Source: Caldilineaceae bacterium (GTDB taxonomy: Bacteria; Chloroflexota; Anaerolineae; Caldilineales; Caldilineaceae). From it: 64,000 nt of DNA. Position 1 is the first letter of the stretch. Every line of letters begins with the position of its first letter. The notes under the pieces were generated by a model, which worked only from the letters and a program-made list of their open reading frames with translations, made no database searches and was not told where the DNA came from. The stretch is taken from the NCBI GenBank assembly GCA_020846635.1, contig JADLDO010000023.1:124001-188000 (forward strand), in the 5' to 3' direction. Positions 37,594-45,805 of this stretch are shown piece after piece. Made by a program: the position numbers and the translations under genes.

Positions 37594-38742
37594 ATGGAAG
37601 AGATAGACGCAGTGACATTGGAGGAGCGTGCTTCGCTCAAGGTGCTGGTGGTAGATGATGACCCGTTTATCAATCGTCTCGTACAGATACGGCTCAAAAA
37701 TCGAGGTTTTCAGGTGAGCAGCGCGGGCGATGGCGCGGCTGCGCTACAGATGATTCGCAGTGACTCGCCCGATTTGGTTTTTCTGGATGTTGCCATGCCT
37801 AACGTGGGTGGTTTGCAGGTACTAGAAGAGATTCGCCGCGATAAGCTGGATGTTGCGGTGATTATGATGACCGCGTTTGGCTCGGAAAGCATCGCCGTCG
37901 AAGCCATGCGTCACGGCGCTGATGATTACCTGCCCAAACCTTTTCAGCCGGTCGATTTTGAAGCAGTGCTGGAGCGTACGGTTCGCCGCTTGCTGCTCAC
38001 GCGCCAGAATCTGATGCTGCGCCGCCGTTTGGACTTGGAGATGGCACAGGCCGCGCAAGTGCAGGCAGACCTCCTGCCGCAGTTTGTGCCTACGCTGCCA
38101 GGGTTTGAGATTGCGGCCTACTTCCGCTCGGCGCGTGCGGTGAGTGGCGACTTTTACGACTGGTATCAAGATGACCAGACATTAGCCTTCACGTTGGGCG
38201 ATGTTATGGGCAAGGGTATGCCCGCGGCGCTGCTCATGGCGACTGTGCGCGCGGTGATGCGCGTGGCGGGCGGCTTGCGCACACCCGCCCTGGCATTGAA
38301 CACTGCTGCCGGTGTGCTGGGGCCGGACCTAGAGCGATCCAGCCGTTTTGTCACGCTCTTTCACTGCCAACTCGATGGGGCCAACCGGCAGTTCATCTAT
38401 GCCAATGCGGGTCATCGCTTGGGCTTTGTGCGGCGAGCGGATGGCACATTGGAGACATTTGAGGAACAGGGGCTTCCCCTGGGCATCATGTCCGATGTCA
38501 CCTACATCGAAAAAAGCATCACACTTGCGGCGGGCGATCTCGTCGTCATCTATAGCGACGGATTGATCGATGCCAGGGAGGGCCAGGAGATCCGTTTTAA
38601 CGATTTGGCCGGTCTTCTCTCCTCGGATCTTGACGCAGCGGCAGTTGTAGAGCGGCTGGTGGAATTTGCCGTACCCCCCGTTGATCTGCCGGACGATTTG
38701 ACGCTGTTGGTTTTGCGCTGCCAACCAGCGAACGCTTTGTAA
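37594..38742 (+). CDS. Receiver-linked PP2C phosphatase (RsbU/SpoIIE type)
   Basis: A 382-residue response regulator. An N-terminal receiver (about 14-130) has the acidic pocket VVDDDPF, phospho-site D in LVFLDVAMP, Thr in MMTAFGS and KPF. A short coiled linker (TRQNLMLRRRLDLEMAQAAQVQADLLPQF) leads to a SpoIIE-type PP2C domain with metal-site residues in SGDFYDW, GDVMGKGMPAALLM and VIYSDGLIDARE. Phosphorylation of the receiver by the upstream kinase would control dephosphorylation of a STAS protein, very probably the one at 40936. The spacing is 50 bases after the kinase and 28 before the glycosyltransferase, so an operon is likely. Confidence 0.95.
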   Translation: MEEIDAVTLEERASLKVLVVDDDPFINRLVQIRLKNRGFQVSSAGDGAAALQMIRSDSPDLVFLDVAMPNVGGLQVLEEIRRDKLDVAVIMMTAFGSESIAVEAMRHGADDYLPKPFQPVDFEAVLERTVRRLLLTRQNLMLRRRLDLEMAQAAQVQADLLPQFVPTLPGFEIAAYFRSARAVSGDFYDWYQDDQTLAFTLGDVMGKGMPAALLMATVRAVMRVAGGLRTPALALNTAAGVLGPDLERSSRFVTLFHCQLDGANRQFIYANAGHRLGFVRRADGTLETFEEQGLPLGIMSDVTYIEKSITLAAGDLVVIYSDGLIDAREGQEIRFNDLAGLLSSDLDAAAVVERLVEFAVPPVDLPDDLTLLVLRCQPANAL

Positions 38743-38770
38743 TACACAGGAGAGCCTTGAGGCAAGAGCG

Positions 38771-40915
38771 ATGATTGACAATGTTTCTATGCGTGTAGAG
38801 GTGGCTGAGCCGATTGGAGAAGAGCCCGCCATCGTCTTACCTGCTGTACAGATTGTGCCTAGCTGGACCAAATGGTTTGCGCCCGAAGGGGATCTCAAGA
38901 AGCAGATTCGCGTCTATACCCGCGTTATGCGTCTCTTGGTTCTGTTGGCGTTGGGAACCGCTACCTATTACATTACCTGGCGCTATTTCTATTCGATCAA
39001 CTGGGCCTTTTGGCCGATTTCACTGACGCTCTTGGCAGCAGAAACCTATAGCTATCTCGACACCTGGATCTTTGGGCTGGGCATCTGGCGTTTGAAGATT
39101 CGCACCGAAGCCCCTGCCCCGATCCCTGGCGCAACGGTCGATGTCTTTATCACCTGCTACAATGAGCCGGTCGAATTGGTGCGCGAGACTGCCATCGCTG
39201 CGCGCGCGATTACCTGGCCCCACCGCACCTTCATCCTCGATGATGGACGCTCGCCCGCCATGCAAGCGATGGCCGCGGAGGTTGGCGTGGATTACATCGT
39301 GCGCAGCAATGTCTGGCAGGGCAAAGATCGCCATGCGAAGGCTGGGAATCTCGTCAACGCCCTGGGGCAGACCACCGGCGAATTTATCCTGATCTTAGAT
39401 GCCGATCAGGTTCCTAGCCCCAAGATTCTGAGCCATACGCTCGGCTATTTTCGCGACCCTGAGGTCGCCTTTGTGCAGACGCCGCAGTGGTTCCACAACA
39501 CGCCCGCCGGGAATCCGTTTGGCACCGATGCCCCGCTTTTCTATGGGCCGATTCAGCAGAGCAAGGATGGGTGGAACGCGGCCTATTTCTGTGGCTCCAA
39601 TGCGGTGTTGCGCCGTGAAGCTTTGATGAGCATTGGTATTCGCTATTATGTGCGCGACCAGATGCGCCAGATTCGCCGCGCCATCCAGACCGCGGATCGA
39701 TTGCTCCGGCAGGCCGCACGCGATCTGTCCGGCCCGGATCAAGAACGATTGCGCCGGGGGATTGAGCAGTTGCGGGGCGCAGTCAGGGAGGCCAAAGAGC
39801 AGTTGCAGCGGGGCGCGCCCTTGCAGGAGGTGACCTGGGCATTTCAACGCGAGGCAGAGACGGTTAGCCGTCTTGTGGTGCAAGCGGATCTGGCGGCAAT
39901 TCAGGCCGAGCTAGGACAGATTCCAGGCTTGGAAGAGGTCGAGTTGGGCCAGGGCTTAACCGAGGCGCTCATGAGCGAAGAGACAGTTGAAGCATTGGCG
40001 GGCCGCGAGATGTCGCCGTTGGCCGCGGTGACCGCGGTGCGGGCGCTTTTGCTCGGTGTGGATTTGGATCGCAGCCATGAGGCAGAGGCCGTTTTCCCCA
40101 TTGCTACGATCTCGGTCACAGAAGATATGGCGACCGCGATGCGTATGCATGCAACAGGCTGGAAGTCGGTCTATCATCACGAAATCCTGGCGCGTGGACT
40201 TGCGCCGGAGGATCTGCGTACTTCGTTGCAGCAGCGTTTGCGCTGGGCACAGGGAACGATCCAGGTGATGCTGCGCGAGAATCCGCTGGTACAGAAAGGG
40301 CTTTCCTTCGGGCAGCGCTTGATGTACTTTGCTACCATGTGGAGTTACCTATCGGGCTTTTTTAGTCTGATCTATTTGCTTGCCCCGGTGCTCTACCTGT
40401 TCTTTGGCTGGACGCCGGTCACTGCCTATTCCAAAGAGTTCTTCTGGCATCTCGTCCCCTTCCTGGTGGCGAACCAATTGCTCTTTATTTTCTTGGGATG
40501 GGGCTTACCCACCTGGCGAGGTCAACAATATAACCTGGCGATGTTTCCCCTCTGGATTCAGGCTGTGACAAGCGCTGTTGCCAATGTCTATTTCGGGCAC
40601 AAATTGGGCTTTGTGGTGACGCCAAAGTCACGCCAGTCGGGCGTTTTTCTGAATTTGGTGCGCCCGCAGTTGGTCATGATGGGGCTGATTGTGCTTTCTG
40701 TCGTCTATGGGAGTGTGCGCCTGGCGCTTGGGATGACAGACGACGTGGCTGGATTTCTGGTCAATGTCTTTTGGAGTTGTTACAATTTGGTCATGTTGAG
40801 TGTGGTCATCGTCGCCGCGACCTATGCGCCGCCCAGCGACGGGGCAGCAATCGATGCGGATAGAGTCACCGCGGCGACAGTCGCCGGGCGTGTTACCGGC
40901 GGTTCTGTGCGCTGA
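38771..40915 (+). CDS. Cellulose-synthase-like membrane glycosyltransferase (GT2) with helical insertion
   Basis: A 714-residue processive GT2. Two N-terminal TM segments (about 50-72 and 76-95) are followed by the catalytic domain with ITCYNEP, D157-D158 (ILDDGRS), DADQ (210-213), TED (450-452) and QRLRW (488-492). Several TM segments close the protein, giving a transmembrane channel as in BcsA. In Rhodobacter BcsA the DxD-to-TED spacing is about 95 residues; here it is about 240. The extra ~145 residues (about 295-440) are helical, rich in Gln, Arg and Glu, and possibly coiled-coil. There is no PilZ domain at the C-terminus. The product polymer is unknown. Its position inside a partner-switch operon suggests post-translational control. 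Confidence 0.92.
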   Translation: MIDNVSMRVEVAEPIGEEPAIVLPAVQIVPSWTKWFAPEGDLKKQIRVYTRVMRLLVLLALGTATYYITWRYFYSINWAFWPISLTLLAAETYSYLDTWIFGLGIWRLKIRTEAPAPIPGATVDVFITCYNEPVELVRETAIAARAITWPHRTFILDDGRSPAMQAMAAEVGVDYIVRSNVWQGKDRHAKAGNLVNALGQTTGEFILILDADQVPSPKILSHTLGYFRDPEVAFVQTPQWFHNTPAGNPFGTDAPLFYGPIQQSKDGWNAAYFCGSNAVLRREALMSIGIRYYVRDQMRQIRRAIQTADRLLRQAARDLSGPDQERLRRGIEQLRGAVREAKEQLQRGAPLQEVTWAFQREAETVSRLVVQADLAAIQAELGQIPGLEEVELGQGLTEALMSEETVEALAGREMSPLAAVTAVRALLLGVDLDRSHEAEAVFPIATISVTEDMATAMRMHATGWKSVYHHEILARGLAPEDLRTSLQQRLRWAQGTIQVMLRENPLVQKGLSFGQRLMYFATMWSYLSGFFSLIYLLAPVLYLFFGWTPVTAYSKEFFWHLVPFLVANQLLFIFLGWGLPTWRGQQYNLAMFPLWIQAVTSAVANVYFGHKLGFVVTPKSRQSGVFLNLVRPQLVMMGLIVLSVVYGSVRLALGMTDDVAGFLVNVFWSCYNLVMLSVVIVAATYAPPSDGAAIDADRVTAATVAGRVTGGSVR

Positions 40916-40935
40916 AGAAGGATAGGAGATAGGTC

Positions 40936-41271
40936 ATGGAGATTGGTGTGGAAGCCCGCGAGAATCGTGTGGCTTTGGTGGAACTTGAAGGGCGTCTGGA
41001 TATGCTCTCGGCAGTGGACGTGAAGCAGAAGTTGGCGGAGGTGGTGGGCGAAGGCAATCACCGCTTGGTGGTCGATCTGCACAAAGTCTCATTTGTGGAC
41101 AGTTCGGGGCTGGGCGCGTTGATCAGTGGGCTGAAGGCGGCGCGCGTGGCGGGTGGCGATCTGCGGCTGGCGCGCGCCGATAAGCAGGTGCGTTATATTC
41201 TGGAGGTTTCGACGCTGGATCGCGTCCTGCGACCCTATGCAACCGTGGAGGAGGCTCTCTCTGGCTACTAA
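40936..41271 (+). CDS. STAS-domain anti-sigma factor antagonist
   Basis: A 111-residue single STAS domain. The phosphorylation loop VSFVDSSGLGALI is intact (S57 aligns with Ser58 of SpoIIAA). The phosphorylated form would be bound poorly by its partner kinase, and the PP2C at 37594 would restore it. AGGAGATAG lies just upstream of the ATG. The gene follows the glycosyltransferase by 20 bases and overlaps the next gene, an RsbW-like kinase, so all three are coupled. Confidence 0.95.
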   Translation: MEIGVEARENRVALVELEGRLDMLSAVDVKQKLAEVVGEGNHRLVVDLHKVSFVDSSGLGALISGLKAARVAGGDLRLARADKQVRYILEVSTLDRVLRPYATVEEALSGY

Positions 41272-41728
41272 CCTTGATCCTGCCGGGGCTGCAATCGTCA
41301 GCGAGAAACTCGAAATTGCCTCTGCCCCGCGTAACCTGACGCAAATTTATGAGAGCCTGGATCGCTTTGAGGCCGCGGCGGCTGATGCGCGCGGCCCGGC
41401 GGTGGTGGCAGTCTTTGACGCGTTCAAAACTGCCGTGGTCGAGATTGCTACCAATATCCTGCGCCATGCCTACCCACCCGACCACCCACAGGCCCCCTTG
41501 TTTTTTCAACTGAATCTCTTTGCGCCCTACCTGGAAGCCCTCTTTCACGATCAAGGGATCGCCTTTACGCCGCCAACTGAAGTGGCCCTGCCCAACCTGG
41601 ACGACATCTTGGATGTGCCAGAGGGGAATTTTGGGCTTTTCTTGGCGCTGCAAGCGCTCGATCACCTGGAGTACACGCGCACGCCCGCCGGGGTCAATCA
41701 ATGGCGTTTGATTAAGCAGTTGCATTGA
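41237..41728 (+). CDS. RsbW-like serine kinase/anti-sigma HATPase
   Basis: A 163-residue GHKL ATPase of the RsbW/SpoIIAB type. The N-box is E69-x3-N73-x3-H77 (VVEIATNILRHAY), followed by a G-box-like GNFGLFLALQALD. It would phosphorylate the STAS protein and bind a target when STAS is phosphorylated. The start is uncertain. The ATG at 41237 overlaps the STAS gene by 35 bases but has no ribosome-binding site. A CTG at 41261 follows GGAGGAGG by 6 bases and would give 155 residues. No sigma factor gene is nearby, so the target may be the glycosyltransferase or an outside factor. Confidence 0.87.
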   Translation: MQPWRRLSLATNLDPAGAAIVSEKLEIASAPRNLTQIYESLDRFEAAAADARGPAVVAVFDAFKTAVVEIATNILRHAYPPDHPQAPLFFQLNLFAPYLEALFHDQGIAFTPPTEVALPNLDDILDVPEGNFGLFLALQALDHLEYTRTPAGVNQWRLIKQLH

Positions 41729-42097
41729 TCGACACGGGATTCCTCTCCTTTTTTTCTCCTTTCCTTTTTGCGCGGTTGACAAGCAGTTATGCCTATGCTA
41801 TTTTCATAAGCACTGTCTCGAAAAACGCACTCTTTGCGAAACAACTGATTCTCCAGTATCCTGGCGTTACGTAAACGTGTTGTCTGGATATTGCTCCTGT
41901 TGTGCTCTCCAGGATCGAGGCAGCATCTTTTCGCGCCACGCAGCATAGGCGCTCCCTATTTCTGTGAAACGTTGTGCCGGCTCGATTGAACTTAGGGCAG
42001 CGCAACGTCCAACCCTACAACTCCGCCCCCAACCCATTGGTTATATCGCTACTCGCCGTTTTGCCAAAGAATTCAAAGGAACTGAGGAGGAAGGACT
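41729..42097. other. Intergenic leader upstream of the sugar transporter
   Basis: About 370 bases without a gene. It contains a strong promoter at 41776-41804, giving a leader of about 280 bases. Possible operator half-sites are TTACGTAA (41867-41874) and an AACGTT-centred sequence (41968-41973) that recalls LacI-family sites. The leader could hold a control element, but I see no known riboswitch. Confidence 0.5.
41776..41804 (+). promoter_or_regulatory. Sigma-70-type promoter for the sugar ABC operon
   Basis: TTGACA (41776-41781) and TATTTT (41799-41804) are separated by 17 bases. The -35 box is consensus. Confidence 0.65.
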
Positions 42098-43480
42098 ATG
42101 AGTGGTTTGCGTAAGCAGTTGCGACGCGCCCGCTTGAGTATGGCCGTTTTGGGAGTGCTGGTCATGGTTTTGTCGGCTTGTGCTGCCCCCGCAGCCGCAC
42201 CGGCCGCTGACAGTGGCGCGGCTGCTCCTGCCGCTGGTAGTGATGAGAATTGGACGCTGCGCTTCTATACCAGCAGCGGCGACCATGCGACGGCTGCCAA
42301 CAAGTTCATGGAAGAGAAGTTTAAGGAGAAACACCCCGGTGTAGAGGTGGCTGTTGAGTTTGGAGCCGCCGACTATGCGGACAAGGTCTTCACGATGGCA
42401 GCAGCCGATAATCTGCCGGATGTGATGCTGACCGCCGATATCTACACGGCCCCCTTTGTGGATGCAGGCGTGTTGTTGGATATGCAGCCATTGGCCGATG
42501 TCGATGAAGAAGTTGCGATTGACGACGTCTATGAGAGCATCCTGGGGTTGGGTCGCGTTGAAGGCAATCCAGGTCTCTATATGATTCCCCTCTCGCTGGA
42601 CAATGTCCAGGTCTACTACAACGTAGACATGTGGGAAAATGCCGGTTTGGAGGCCCCGTCGGCAGACTGGACCTGGGACGACTTCATTGAGCAGTGCAAG
42701 GCTGTCCAAGAGGCAAATGAAGGGGTCAAGTGTGTTGGCATCGGTGCTGACGGCGCTTCTGCCGGTGGCTTTGACTGGTGGGCCTATGTCGTGCCGTGGA
42801 TCCGTGGCTATGGCGGTGACGTATTGAGCGAGGATGGCACCACATCCACCTTGAGCACCGAAGAGTCTTTGGCCGGTCTGCAAGCCTATGCCGACTTGTG
42901 GGTCAAGCATGATGTGGCGATCCCCTTGGGTGGTGACCTGGGCGGCAACTGTTTTATCAACCAACGCTGCGCCACCTGGTTGAGCATCCCCATTTTTGCC
43001 GGTATCTTCCGCGATGGTATCGAGCCGGGTGCTTTCAACTGGGATGTGCAGGTCATTCCAAGCCATCCAGAAGGACACTTCACGGGCATGGGGACCTTCG
43101 GCTATGCGGTCAGCGCAGGTACGGATCATCCTCAAGAGGCTTGGGACTTTGTCAAGAGCATCATTACCGAAGAAGGTCAGGAGACTTTCGCCCGTACCTA
43201 CCGCGCCATGCCTCTATTAAAGTCGATGGCGGACAGCCCGATCTTTGATGAACTGGAACCGCCGCCCGCCAACTACAAGGCGGCCTTCATCGGTGGGCAA
43301 GAGTTCGGCATCCTGCCCCGCAACTATCCGGTGGAATGTGGCAGTCTCTACACCGGCCAAGTCAATGCCGCGATCAAGGCAGCGTTGGAGCAGGTCATTC
43401 GCGGCCAAGCCACGGCGGCAGATGTCTTCCCCGGCGTGGATGCTGAAATCCAGGCATGTCTGGATCGCGCAGCCCAGTAG
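42098..43480 (+). CDS. Sugar ABC transporter substrate-binding lipoprotein
   Basis: A 460-residue extracellular solute-binding protein family 1 lipoprotein. The signal peptide ends in a lipobox LSAC with C28 as the lipid-modified cysteine, then an Ala/Pro-rich linker. The mature part has the usual hinge motifs: MEEKFKEKHPGVEVAVEF, DVMLTADI, YYNVDMWENAGLEAP and WDFVKSIITEEGQE. It captures a sugar for the two permeases that follow. AGGAGGAAG just upstream gives a strong start. A 13-bp hairpin at 43501 lies right after the stop and may stabilise the transcript so that more binding protein than permease is made. Confidence 0.95.
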   Translation: MSGLRKQLRRARLSMAVLGVLVMVLSACAAPAAAPAADSGAAAPAAGSDENWTLRFYTSSGDHATAANKFMEEKFKEKHPGVEVAVEFGAADYADKVFTMAAADNLPDVMLTADIYTAPFVDAGVLLDMQPLADVDEEVAIDDVYESILGLGRVEGNPGLYMIPLSLDNVQVYYNVDMWENAGLEAPSADWTWDDFIEQCKAVQEANEGVKCVGIGADGASAGGFDWWAYVVPWIRGYGGDVLSEDGTTSTLSTEESLAGLQAYADLWVKHDVAIPLGGDLGGNCFINQRCATWLSIPIFAGIFRDGIEPGAFNWDVQVIPSHPEGHFTGMGTFGYAVSAGTDHPQEAWDFVKSIITEEGQETFARTYRAMPLLKSMADSPIFDELEPPPANYKAAFIGGQEFGILPRNYPVECGSLYTGQVNAAIKAALEQVIRGQATAADVFPGVDAEIQACLDRAAQ

Positions 43481-43500
43481 TTTTGCGTAGAAATGGTTGA

Positions 43501-43546
43501 AAAGTAGATCGTATGGGCCGGGGAAGTGGCTTGTACGATCTACTTT
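43501..43546 (+). terminator. Intra-operon hairpin after the binding-protein gene
   Basis: A perfect 13-bp stem AAAGTAGATCGTA / TACGATCTACTTT with a 20-base loop that has its own weak pairing, followed by a T-rich stretch. It lies between the binding protein and permease genes of one operon, where partial terminators or mRNA-stabilising stems are common. Confidence 0.6.
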
Positions 43547-43555
43547 CACGTTGTT

Positions 43556-43622
43556 GTTTTGTCATGTGCAGTTTTGTCATGTGATTTTATGATGTAGCTT
43601 TGCCGTGTAGTTCTGCCGTGTA
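43556..43622. repeat. Five degenerate 12-15-base tandem repeats
   Basis: Units gttttgtcatgtgca, gttttgtcatgtga, ttttatgatgta, gctttgccgtgta and gttctgccgtgta follow one another directly. They lie between the hairpin at 43501 and the first permease. Confidence 0.65.
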
Positions 43623-43695
43623 GTCTTTACAGCGATGTTGGTTCGTTTGCCAAGTAGGACGCGAGATCCGATCTGGCACTGGTGATGAGGTAAGA

Positions 43696-44625
43696 ATGAG
43701 TACACAAGCACCCGGCATTGCGCGGCCCCACCGGCGCAGCAATGCCTTTTGGCGAGATACGATTGCGGGTTATCTCTTTATTTTGCCCGTGATCCTGGGG
43801 TTGATCATTTGGACCTTTGGGCCGATGATCGCCTCTTTCTATCTCAGCCTCACCGATTATCCCCTCTTGAAAGACCCCACCTTTATTGGTTTGCGCAATT
43901 ACCGCGATATGTTCACCGAAGCCTATCTGCGTGTGCTCCATTCGCTCTGGATTACGCTTCTCTATGCAGCCATGTCACTGCCATTGACGCTGTTGGGCAG
44001 CTTGGGGGCGGCGCTGCTGCTCAACCAACGTTTGGCGGGTATTCGCTTCTTCCGCACTGCTTTTTACCTGCCTACCATTGTGCCAGGCATTGCGATGGTC
44101 TTTATTTGGGGCTGGCTGCTCAACCCGGAATTTGGGCTTGTCAATGCCACGTTGGTGAAACTTGGCATACCGACATTGCGCTGGCTGGCAGAACCGGAAA
44201 CCGCGCTTGTTTCGCTGGCGGTGCTCAATTTGTGGAGCATTGGCCCGGCGATGGTCATCTTCTTGGCAGGCTTGCAGGGCATTTCGCCAGAGTTGTATGA
44301 TGCCGCCAAGATCGATGGGGCCAACCAATGGCGGGAATTTCGGAGCATTACGCTGCCTATGCTCTCTCCCACGATCTTTTTTAATCTGGTCACCGGCTTG
44401 ATCTTCACCTTCCAATACTTCTTGCCGCCCTTCATTTTGACGCAGGGTGGCCCCCTCTTTTCGACCTATGTCTATAATCTGAACCTCTATGAGAAGGCAT
44501 TTAAGTGGCTACAGATGGGGCTTGCCGCCGCGATGGCTTGGCTGCTCTTTGTCATCATCCTGGGGCTGACACTCTTAGTCTTCCGCGGCTCAGACGCCTA
44601 TGTCTATTATGAGGTAAAACAATGA
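43696..44625 (+). CDS. Sugar ABC transporter permease (MalF/UgpA-like)
   Basis: A 309-residue inner-membrane permease of the CUT1 family with six predicted TM segments, the first near residues 22-42. The cytoplasmic EAA loop reads YDAAKIDGANQWREFRSITLPM and contacts the ATPase. It forms a dimer with the next gene product, whose start overlaps its stop by 4 bases. It imports the sugar captured by the lipoprotein at 42098. No ATP-binding subunit is encoded in this cluster, so a shared MsmK-type ATPase is expected elsewhere. Confidence 0.95.
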   Translation: MSTQAPGIARPHRRSNAFWRDTIAGYLFILPVILGLIIWTFGPMIASFYLSLTDYPLLKDPTFIGLRNYRDMFTEAYLRVLHSLWITLLYAAMSLPLTLLGSLGAALLLNQRLAGIRFFRTAFYLPTIVPGIAMVFIWGWLLNPEFGLVNATLVKLGIPTLRWLAEPETALVSLAVLNLWSIGPAMVIFLAGLQGISPELYDAAKIDGANQWREFRSITLPMLSPTIFFNLVTGLIFTFQYFLPPFILTQGGPLFSTYVYNLNLYEKAFKWLQMGLAAAMAWLLFVIILGLTLLVFRGSDAYVYYEVKQ

Positions 44626-45524
44626 GCGTAACCATGCAGGGGCAGAGCACAGCGAAGGCTGCGCAGCGCCATGCGCGGGCGATACACGCATGGGAGAAGC
44701 CGTTACGCTCTGGGATCATCTACTTCCTGTTGATCGTGATTGCGCTGCTTTCGATTGTGCCGCTTTGGTGGATGATCGCCACCTCATTGAAAACAAAGCC
44801 GGAAGTCTATCTCTTTCCGCCCACACTCTGGCCGCGCGAGGCGATCTGGTCAAATTACATCACTGCCTGGACCTATCCGGCGACCCGTTTTACACAGTGG
44901 ACGCTGAACACACTCTTTATTACCGTGACAGTTTTGGTGGGCACGCTGCTTACCTCGTCGCTGTGCGCCTATGGGTTTGCACGTATCCGCTTTCCGGGGC
45001 GCAACTTCTGGTTTGTTGCTACGCTGGCATCGGTCATGCTGCCAAGCCAAGTCACTTTGATTCCCCTTTACATTGTCTTTTACCGCATCGGCTGGCTCGA
45101 TACCTTTCTGCCGCTGACGGTGCCGGTTTGGTTTGGCGGGGGTGCGATCAACATCTTTTTGATCCGGCAGTTCTTCTTGGGGATTCCCGTTGAGATCGAG
45201 GATGCTGCGCGCATTGATGGGGCGAACCGGCTGCAAATTTGGTGGACGATTTTCTTACCGCTTTCGCTGCCGGCCCTGACAACGGTTGCCATTTTCAGTT
45301 TCCAGGGTACTTGGGCTGACTTCTATGGCCCGCTGATCTACCTCTCCAGTGCCGACAATTACACGCTTGCTTTGGGGATGAGTCTCTTCCGCAGTGCCTA
45401 TAGCGAGGAGATGAACTATATGATGGCGATTTCGTTCCTGATGACATTGCCCATGATCCTGCTCTTCTTCTTTGCACAGCGCTATTTCATCAGCGGCGTC
45501 GCATTGGGCGGCGTGAAGGGATAG
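44622..45524 (+). CDS. Sugar ABC transporter permease (MalG/UgpE-like)
   Basis: A 300-residue CUT1 permease with an N-terminal TM segment (about 29-50), further TM segments, and the EAA loop EDAARIDGANRLQIWWTIF followed by LPLSLPAL. ATGA overlap with the previous gene shows translational coupling. The operon ends in the hairpin at 45628-45667. It works with the binding protein at 42098; the sugar is not predictable. Confidence 0.95.
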   Translation: MSVTMQGQSTAKAAQRHARAIHAWEKPLRSGIIYFLLIVIALLSIVPLWWMIATSLKTKPEVYLFPPTLWPREAIWSNYITAWTYPATRFTQWTLNTLFITVTVLVGTLLTSSLCAYGFARIRFPGRNFWFVATLASVMLPSQVTLIPLYIVFYRIGWLDTFLPLTVPVWFGGGAINIFLIRQFFLGIPVEIEDAARIDGANRLQIWWTIFLPLSLPALTTVAIFSFQGTWADFYGPLIYLSSADNYTLALGMSLFRSAYSEEMNYMMAISFLMTLPMILLFFFAQRYFISGVALGGVKG

Positions 45525-45601
45525 CGAGCACTGGCTCGAAGCGTCTGCTGTCGCACTCTGGAGACGAGCACACTGCTGAACAAAAAGTGAATACTCTTTA
45601 A

Positions 45602-45624
45602 CCTTCAATGTGAATAGTTGAAGG
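45602..45624. promoter_or_regulatory. Small palindrome after the sugar permease
   Basis: CCTTCAA / TTGAAGG with a 9-base spacer, just before the terminator at 45628. It could be an operator, or a processing stem. Confidence 0.25.
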
Positions 45625-45627
45625 CGC

Positions 45628-45667
45628 AAAAATGGGGTTGCCAAGTCCGGCAGCCCCATTTTTGTTT
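45628..45667 (+). terminator. Rho-independent terminator of the sugar ABC operon
   Basis: A 15-bp stem AAAAATGGGGTTGCC / GGCAGCCCCATTTTT with one wobble and a 6-base loop, ending in TTTTTGTTTT. It is a classical terminator and can act on both strands. Confidence 0.85.
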
Positions 45668-45805
45668 TCAAGACAAGTTTCAAAATTGGTCTGATCCAAA
45701 CGCGTCTAGGCTGCGTCAGTTGAAATGAGTAGGTGATCCGGCGAGGTGCCCTGCTCGGATGCGTCGCAAACACCCTTCTGCGAAATCAACAAACGAGGAT
45801 CTTCG

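Noticed and set aside
42041..43135. 364-codon minus-strand open frame
   Set aside because: Antisense to the binding lipoprotein and covers its ribosome-binding site.
43556..43622. CRISPR-like array
   Set aside because: The units are 12-15 bases, contiguous and degenerate with no spacers, so it is a simple tandem repeat.
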